Below, piece by piece: positions 61,528 to 64,000 of a stretch of 64,000 nt of DNA (position 1 is the first letter of the stretch; each line of letters opens with the position of its first letter). A program made the position numbers and the translations under genes. This DNA is from Microcosmobacter mediterraneus (lineage in GTDB: Bacteria; Bacteroidota; Bacteroidia; Flavobacteriales; Flavobacteriaceae): assembly GCF_031846265.1 (NCBI RefSeq), contig NZ_JAVRIA010000003.1, forward strand, positions 62,001-126,000. The letters run 5' to 3'. The notes under the pieces are model-generated. The model searched no databases, was not told the DNA's origin, and worked only from the letters and a program-made list of their open reading frames with translations.

Positions 61528-62880
61528 CTAAATTAATCCTTTTACCTCATCAAAATCTAAGCCTCCATAATTTCCTGAGCTCATCAAAAGAAGTGCTTTA
61601 TTATCAAAATTCTGTGAGAATAAAAAGTCTTTAAAATCGTCTGGATTCGTATAAATGATTAGGTCATCTCGTTGGAAGGCATTAGCAATTTGCTCGTGTG
61701 TAACTTCTTCCAATTTTTTTATTTCAACGGCATGTGGCGAATAAAACACAACAGCTACATCTGCAGCGTCTAAAGCACCTTTGTACTCTTTTAAAAATTC
61801 AGCATTGAGACTACTATAGGTATGTAATTCTAGACAAGCCACTAAGGTTCTATCTTGGTACTGTTCTTTAACCGCTTGTGTTGTCGCTTCTACTTTACTA
61901 GGCGAATGTGCAAAGTCTTTATAGGCCACGCTATTGGAAGATTCTGCAATTTTCTCTAGACGTTTACTTGCGCCTTTAAAGGTTGAAATGGCCTCATAGA
62001 AATCGTCTTCATCGATTCCCATATGTTGGCATATCCACTTAGCTCCTGCCAAATTATTTAAGTTATGCTTTCCAAAAACCTCAATCGGCAAATCTCCTTC
62101 TGGTGTTGCTAAAAGCGTTTGTCCTTTATCAACCCTGTACTCTGGTGTTTGATAAGGCAACTTTCTAATGGTATTTTCTGATATTTCGACAACACGTTTT
62201 ACTTCGAGATCTTCTTCATTATAATTAATACTTCCTCCATTAATTATTGAATCTACAAAAATGCTAAACTGCTCTACATAATTTTCGTAGGTTGGGAATA
62301 CATTGATATGATCCCAAGCAATACCACTAATTAAGGCAATATTAGGTTTATATAGGTGAAACTTTGGTCGTCTGTCTATAGGTGAACTTAAGTACTCATC
62401 ACCTTCAAGGACAATAAAATCATTATCCTCAGTAAGTTTAACCATCACATCAAACCCTTCTAGTTGTGCACCAACCATATAATCTACGTCTCTATCATGG
62501 TAATGCATCACATGAAGTATCATAGACGTAATCGTAGTTTTACCATGACTACCTCCAATAACAACTCTAGTTTTTTCTTTGGATTGTTCGTATAAAAATT
62601 CTGGATAACTATAGATTTTTAATCCTAATTGCTGTGCTTTTAATAATTCAGGATTATCGGCTTTTGCGTGCATTCCTAATACAATAGCATCTAGGCTTTC
62701 AGAAATTTTTTCAGGATACCAACCAAAAGCTTTAGGTAATAACCCTTTTGCTTCTAACCTTGATTTTGATGGATCAAAAATCGTATCATCGCTTCCTGTA
62801 ACCTTATATCCTTTATTATGAAGCGCTATGGCTAGATTATGCATCGCTGCACCACCAATAGCTATGAAGTGAACATTCAT
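61528..62880 (-). CDS. mpl: Murein peptide ligase Mpl (UDP-MurNAc:tripeptide ligase family)
   Basis: The product has 450 residues from ATG 62880. The first 11 residues of a longer frame do not resemble the family; MNVHFIAIGGAAMHNLAIAL does. ATP loop GGSHGKTTITSMI, central IVLEGDEYLSSP and HNLNNLAGAKW fit Mur ligases. Mpl rejoins recycled peptidoglycan tripeptide to UDP-MurNAc. It lies 48 nt downstream of the TPR gene on the same strand. Confidence 0.87.
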   Translation of the reverse strand: MNVHFIAIGGAAMHNLAIALHNKGYKVTGSDDTIFDPSKSRLEAKGLLPKAFGWYPEKISESLDAIVLGMHAKADNPELLKAQQLGLKIYSYPEFLYEQSKEKTRVVIGGSHGKTTITSMILHVMHYHDRDVDYMVGAQLEGFDVMVKLTEDNDFIVLEGDEYLSSPIDRRPKFHLYKPNIALISGIAWDHINVFPTYENYVEQFSIFVDSIINGGSINYNEEDLEVKRVVEISENTIRKLPYQTPEYRVDKGQTLLATPEGDLPIEVFGKHNLNNLAGAKWICQHMGIDEDDFYEAISTFKGASKRLEKIAESSNSVAYKDFAHSPSKVEATTQAVKEQYQDRTLVACLELHTYSSLNAEFLKEYKGALDAADVAVVFYSPHAVEIKKLEEVTHEQIANAFQRDDLIIYTNPDDFKDFLFSQNFDNKALLLMSSGNYGGLDFDEVKGLI

Positions 62881-62928
62881 GTAATTGTGTTTACAACAAA
62901 GATTAAACTCCAATTTCCAAATTCCAAA

Positions 62929-63882
62929 TTACAATTGAAGAATCTGTTCTTTTTCTTTGAGCGCTTGTTTAAAATTAGCACGAATAGATAAGGCCTTATT
63001 AATCCAATTTAAAGATTGCGCTTTATCTTTTTTATGTTTATAAATCTGAGCTAACCTGTAATAAGCCCATTCTATAGGCACACCATCCTTTACGGAATGA
63101 TTTTCTACAAATACCAATAAGCACTTCTCACCTTTTTCTAATTGAACATTATAGTCCGCACAAACTTTTCCTATTTGATAATGCAAAGCATTACGCTTAT
63201 GCTTCTTATGTGCATTTTCAATATTAGAGATAGCATCATTTGGTCTGTTTTCATTCTCATAGAACGTTGTTAACTTACCAAAACAAGTTAAAGATCCACC
63301 TACTTTAATAGCCTTTTTATAGTAATTTTCTGCCAATTCTGGTTCATCATCATATTCATAGATATAGCCTTTTGCCAAGTAACCATCAACAGCAGATAAA
63401 TCTTGTAGCTCATTAGCATAGTATAATGACTTCTTCTTACTACCTCCTACTATTCCTGGTAATTGCATGTATAACTCCACTAAAGCCCAACGTGCATCAA
63501 TATGAGTTTCGTCTAGTTCAGCTGCACGCTTAAATGCTTTTTTTACATCACCTATAATTCCAAGAGCTTTAAGCTTACTAACCGTTAAAGCCTTCATGCC
63601 TAAAGCACCTCCATGCTTATAATGATAGTTAGCATTAGTAGCATTAGCTTCAACTAATTGTTCATACTGTTCAATGGCTTCATCCCATTTTTTTTGATGA
63701 CCATAAGCATCTCCTAATAACTCCACACCTTTAATATCTTTAGGGTTCTCTGAAACATAGTTAACAAGAAAAACTTCCGCTTTTTTAAATTGCTTTTTAT
63801 CGAACAACACAGGAATATCCTCCAAAGAAGATTGTCCTAGGAGCATACTTGGAAATAGAAGTAATAAGGTTAAGTATCGCAT
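62929..63882 (-). CDS. Tetratricopeptide repeat protein, secreted
   Basis: The product has 317 residues: signal peptide to MLLGQ, then repeated TPR helices. For example, GVELLGDAYGHQKKWDEAIE with the next helix, AKGYIYEYDDEPELAENYYK, and AYYRLAQIYKHKKDKAQSLN. TPRs bind other proteins; the partner is unknown. It is upstream of mpl and possibly in one operon with it. Confidence 0.85.
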   Translation of the reverse strand: MRYLTLLLLFPSMLLGQSSLEDIPVLFDKKQFKKAEVFLVNYVSENPKDIKGVELLGDAYGHQKKWDEAIEQYEQLVEANATNANYHYKHGGALGMKALTVSKLKALGIIGDVKKAFKRAAELDETHIDARWALVELYMQLPGIVGGSKKKSLYYANELQDLSAVDGYLAKGYIYEYDDEPELAENYYKKAIKVGGSLTCFGKLTTFYENENRPNDAISNIENAHKKHKRNALHYQIGKVCADYNVQLEKGEKCLLVFVENHSVKDGVPIEWAYYRLAQIYKHKKDKAQSLNWINKALSIRANFKQALKEKEQILQL

Positions 63883-63902
63883 AGGTAATTCAGTCGAAAG
63901 TG

Positions 63903-63910
63903 CAAAAATA
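63903..63910 (-). promoter_or_regulatory. -7 element upstream of the TPR gene
   Basis: TATTTTTG fits TAnnTTTG, 20 nt before the ATG. No clear TTG at the expected spacing. Confidence 0.45.
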
Positions 63911-63942
63911 AACTTTCTTTCTCACGTTTAAAATAACTAACT

Positions 63943-63999
63943 TCACTCAATCAACGTTAGTATTACCTCATTTGTTGTTTTTTGGAATGGCTTTTGAAT
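63943..63999 (-). CDS. Possible C-terminus of a gene running in from the right edge
   Basis: One frame on the - strand is open from the window edge to TGA at 63945-63943 and reads IQKPFQKTTNEVILTLIE. This is too short to identify. Two other frames also end nearby (at about 63970 and 63961), so the reading is tentative. Confidence 0.3.
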   Translation of the reverse strand: MQKPFQKTTNEVILTLIE

Positions 64000-64000
64000 G

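Noticed and set aside
62881..62913. Longer mpl frame from 62913
   Set aside because: The extra residues do not fit the family; the conserved N-terminus begins at ATG 62880.

Overview
The window is a continuous stretch of an AT-rich chromosome from a member of the Flavobacteriaceae (Bacteroidota), most likely a marine one. Four things support this. Secreted proteins carry type A C-terminal signals of the type IX secretion system. Several genes are preceded by the flavobacterial promoter pattern TTG-N17-21-TAnnTTTG. Start codons lack Shine-Dalgarno sequences. DUF6090, DUF6702, CarboxypepD_reg-like and PepE families occur together. No tRNA, rRNA, CRISPR array, transposase or prophage gene was recognised, and no gene-free stretch exceeds about 215 bases.

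Left part (1-14.7 kb, + strand). A catabolic group for the lower kynurenine pathway of tryptophan breakdown is split in two. A RidA-family C-terminus (probable 2-aminomuconate deaminase) lies at the left edge. The 2-aminomuconic semialdehyde dehydrogenase, an SDR, 3-hydroxyanthranilate dioxygenase, ACMS decarboxylase, an O-methyltransferase and a small membrane protein follow at 9.56-14.7 kb. Between the halves lie a GH3 beta-glucosidase and nine tandem, tightly packed paralogues of DUF6090. These are single-pass membrane proteins with a near-invariant N-terminus and divergent C-terminal domains. The array is the most striking accessory feature here.

Middle-left (14.7-28.3 kb, mostly - strand). 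This part holds a subtilase lipoprotein, TatA, an M1 metallopeptidase, DUF6702, two CarboxypepD_reg-like proteins, PepE, a GNAT enzyme, a Pycsar-effector-like membrane protein (PycTM/DUF5706 type) next to an adenosine-deaminase-family protein, a guanidino-modifying enzyme, citrate synthase, and a membrane transglutaminase-like protein coupled to a DUF350 protein.

Centre (28.3-48.6 kb, - strand). Enolase, carA and the full str-S10-spc-alpha ribosomal cluster (rpsL to rplQ, with fusA, secY, infA, rpmJ and rpoA) are read leftwards. A strong promoter lies upstream of rpsL. The cluster has unusual non-coding inserts: a terminator-like hairpin between rpsJ and rplC with a possible competing pairing, a duplicated 39-nt element at matching distances upstream of rpsM and rpsK, hairpins before rpsH, and a dispersed repeat between rpoA and rplQ.

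Right part (48.7-64 kb). A BamA/TamA-like outer-membrane protein, a secreted arylsulfotransferase, RlmB, a rhomboid protease, RarA, a coiled-coil periplasmic protein, a YjjG-type phosphatase, a polysaccharide deacetylase-like protein, RadC, a DUF1569 protein, a secreted metzincin protease, Mpl and a TPR protein make up this section. A possible C-terminus of one more gene lies at the right edge. All calls come from reading the sequence; no database search was run.
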